Source: CBIFVZ01 sp966185765
GTDB lineage: Bacteria; Pseudomonadota; Gammaproteobacteria; Enterobacterales; Enterobacteriaceae
DNA length: 35,531 nt
Reading direction: 5' to 3'
Assembly (NCBI GenBank): GCA_966185765.1
Contig: CBIFVZ010000041.1
Coordinates: 1 to 35,531, forward strand
The notes under the pieces were generated by a model. It was not told the DNA's origin and made no database searches. It saw only the letters and a list, made by a program, of their open reading frames with translations. A program made the position numbers and the translations under genes. Positions 34,601 to 35,531 of the stretch are shown here, piece by piece; within the stretch, counting starts at the first letter, position 1; the number at the start of each line of letters is the position of its first letter.

Positions 34601-35531
34601 CATCAATGCCGCCGAGGCGGGACAGGCCCTGACTATCACCGGTTCCAGCGACGCGGAAGCGGGTCAACAGGTTCAGGTTACCGTCAACGGTAAAACCTAC
34701 ACTGGCACTGTTAAGGACGATGGCTCCTGGCACGTTGACATTCCGGCGACTGATATGTCGGCCCTTAAAAATGGCAATCTGACGGTGAAGGCAAGTGTGA
34801 GTGATGTGGCAGGTAACAGCACCGACAGCACGCGTGTTGCGCTGGTCGATACCTCTGTGCCGGTCATTACTATTAATACTTTTGCCGCCGATGACATTAT
34901 CAATGCGACCGAGCATGGTCAGGCGCAGATCTTAAGCGGTACCAGTACTGGCGGTGCGGCGGGTGACCTGGTAACGATTACCTCAGGTGATAAATCCTGG
35001 ACTACAGTGCTGGATGCTAACGGTAACTGGAGCCTTGGCCTGAGCGCGAGCGAAGTCAAGGCGTTTGCGCAAGATAATCATACCTTTACCGTGTCCATCA
35101 CTGATAGCGCAGGCAATACCGGCCAGGCAACTCACGATTTCACCGTAAACCTGACCGAGCCGGAAATTGCCATTAACACCATCGCCACTGACGACGTGGT
35201 GAACGCGCTGGAGAAAGGTGCGGATCTGGACATTACAGGTACCAGCAATCAGCCTTCCGGCACAGTCATTACTGTTACGCTCAACGGTGTCAATTATGTG
35301 GCCAAAACGGGCGCGGACGGCAGCTGGAGTGTGACTGTACCGGCAGCGAATGTATCTGTCCTGGGCGAAGCAGGCTACACCGTAACAGCCAGCGTTACCG
35401 ACACCGCAGGCAACAGCAACAGCGCTGAGCACACCGTTGTGGTGGACAGCGCCCTGCCGACCGTGACCATGAACCCGCTGGCCGGTGATGACATCATCAA
35501 CAGGGCCGAGCTGGAGGCAGGCCAGACCCTG
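31659..35531 (+). CDS. very large BapA/Bap-like biofilm adhesin with Ig-like repeats, 3' end outside the window
   Basis: Open for 1,291 codons from ATG 31659, behind AAGGAG, to the window end. There is no Sec signal peptide. Residues 1-~125 form a BapA-prefix-like domain (KYERIGKDLLIYMKDGSVIR, then CSNYFQE). Then comes a hydrophobic Gly/Ala-rich stretch (about 131-149, MPVLGAILAGGALGALLAS) that may act in retention. After a first Ig-like module (~170-270, GTGQAGATIQIKDASGN), a repeat of 98-101 residues begins. Its marker, (D)(D/N)-x-(I/V)-N-x-x-E, recurs with the Asn codon at 32511, 32811, 33108, 33411, 33705, 34005, 34305, 34605, 34902, 35202 and 35499. Each unit also has LNGKxY, ADGxWSV, a Pro-Ala/Thr turn and AGN. 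Copies are divergent, so this is an old array. Secretion by type I machinery and a role in cell-cell or surface adhesion are inferred from the family and the TolC-like neighbour. Total size cannot be given. Confidence 0.93.
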   Translation, partial: MSKIVDVIIRKTSEKATVRGEGSLSLSVSAPSVIQVHASAQDVVKYERIGKDLLIYMKDGSVIRCSNYFQEALNEDEREHSELVFIDGQELTHVSFANIGDLNSAVAMELTPVATPIESIEPFLGTDSPDWMPVLGAILAGGALGALLASNSHSSKTKTEVIDNTKEVESTKPTFIVSDTQGDKQGVLVDKAVTDDTTPTFSGTGQAGATIQIKDASGNTIASAMVGSNGKWSVKLPAQTDGTHKWSVVQIDGSKTVSAGDITLTVNTKEADITVETTASDDVINAAEQAAGFTLSGGTTNLVSGTELTVKLNGKTYTAKVGADGKWSVDVPAADAKALADGNWTVTVTGKDATGNTVTTTQGLGVDTKAPTMSVDPLTADNVVNDAEHSGSLQLTGKSDAEVGQTVTVVLNGKTYTGKVGADGTWSVTLDAKDVAALGQGHHDAKVSVSDQAGNVTSITAGFTVDTVAPVVTVDIIAGDNILNAAEQNEVQIISGRAVGAAEDDIVVVKIGDYTVSGLVKADGTWSVGVPPSEFAKLPTGTNVAVSVTVTDKAGNVGHGGSSIQLIGEAPKFTVDTISGDNVLNATEATQPLTLSGTTNLPDGSKAVVTLNGKEYNATIANGKWTALVPTADVINLANTTYTVTISGSDVTGNPGSASGNVLVDTALPTVIINTFAGDNKVNLSELGQELLLSGRVSGAAAGDMVHITIGNKSFSAKVGDDLSWKVTVPANDLTDLGDGSLTIAASVTNVHGNTGEGQRDISINAQLPGLRINTVSGDDVINAIEQNQDLTITGDSEHLAVDTPITVTINGVTYPSIVGEGGKWQVGVPASDLKNWREGDVAIKASAQDDHSNPVEIVHTVELDLNEVAVTIDKVSGDDIINAAEKGEQLLITGLTQGVEEGQTVVVKFAGLVKTAEVQADGSWSLTIEPSDMDSLIDGRADISVSVTNTHGNSAESARAVIVDTLKPTLAIDNITDDNIINAAEAGQALTITGSSDAEAGQQVQVTVNGKTYTGTVKDDGSWHVDIPATDMSALKNGNLTVKASVSDVAGNSTDSTRVALVDTSVPVITINTFAADDIINATEHGQAQILSGTSTGGAAGDLVTITSGDKSWTTVLDANGNWSLGLSASEVKAFAQDNHTFTVSITDSAGNTGQATHDFTVNLTEPEIAINTIATDDVVNALEKGADLDITGTSNQPSGTVITVTLNGVNYVAKTGADGSWSVTVPAANVSVLGEAGYTVTASVTDTAGNSNSAEHTVVVDSALPTVTMNPLAGDDIINRAELEAGQTL
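32469..35531 (+). repeat. Ig-like coding repeat array, about 300 bp per unit, at least 11 units
   Basis: Unit spacing measured from the conserved Asn codon is 300, 297, 303, 294, 300, 300, 300, 300, 297 and 300-ish (297) bases. All are multiples of three, so every length change keeps the frame. The last unit is cut by the window edge. Units differ at many positions, so it is a protein-level tandem repeat. Confidence 0.93.

Overview
The window comes from a gammaproteobacterium of the order Enterobacterales. The central block speC, mltC-yggX-mutY, trmB-yggL-yggN, hemW-rdgB-yggU-yggT-yggS, yggR, yqgF-yqgE-gshB-rsmE, endA, sprT follows the Escherichia coli order and orientation closely, and the proteins look E. 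coli-like over their full length. Several E. coli neighbours are missing (yqgA, nupG, yggM-ansB, galP). A GNAT acetyltransferase is added between yggR and yqgF. The genus cannot be fixed from the sequence alone.

Left part (1-12657): a two-partner secretion / contact-dependent inhibition (CDI) locus on the minus strand, next to tRNA-Phe. A truncated P4-type integrase lies just downstream of the tRNA 3' end, so this is probably the tRNA-proximal edge of an old genomic island. cdiA is open over its 3,301 codons present here and runs off the left edge. It has a TPS domain with NPNL and NPYG motifs, long filamentous-haemagglutinin repeat fields, a PT-VENN region and an AT-rich C-terminal toxin region that is cut by the window. 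Its partner cdiB is broken by a perfect 28-bp tandem duplication. One copy fewer restores a single 555-residue TpsB protein.

Middle part (13106-29617): ordinary chromosomal genes for polyamine synthesis (speC), murein turnover (mltC), oxidative-damage repair and Fe-S maintenance (mutY, yggX), tRNA modification (trmB), haem and nucleotide housekeeping (hemW, rdgB), PLP homeostasis (yggS), glutathione synthesis (gshB), rRNA methylation (rsmE), Holliday-junction/rRNA maturation (yqgF), periplasmic endonuclease (endA) and a SprT-like metalloprotein. Many are translationally coupled through 1-, 4- or 8-base overlaps.

Right part (29618-35531): a long AT-rich intergenic region, then a TolC-family outer-membrane factor, a 128-bp spacer with three hairpins, and the first 1,291 codons of a very large Bap/BapA-like adhesin with an Ig-like repeat of about 100 residues (at least 11 copies, unfinished). 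This is probably a type I secretion adhesin operon at the place where E. coli carries galP. The window is therefore flanked by two very large surface-protein systems, one for contact-dependent competition and one for biofilm adhesion.
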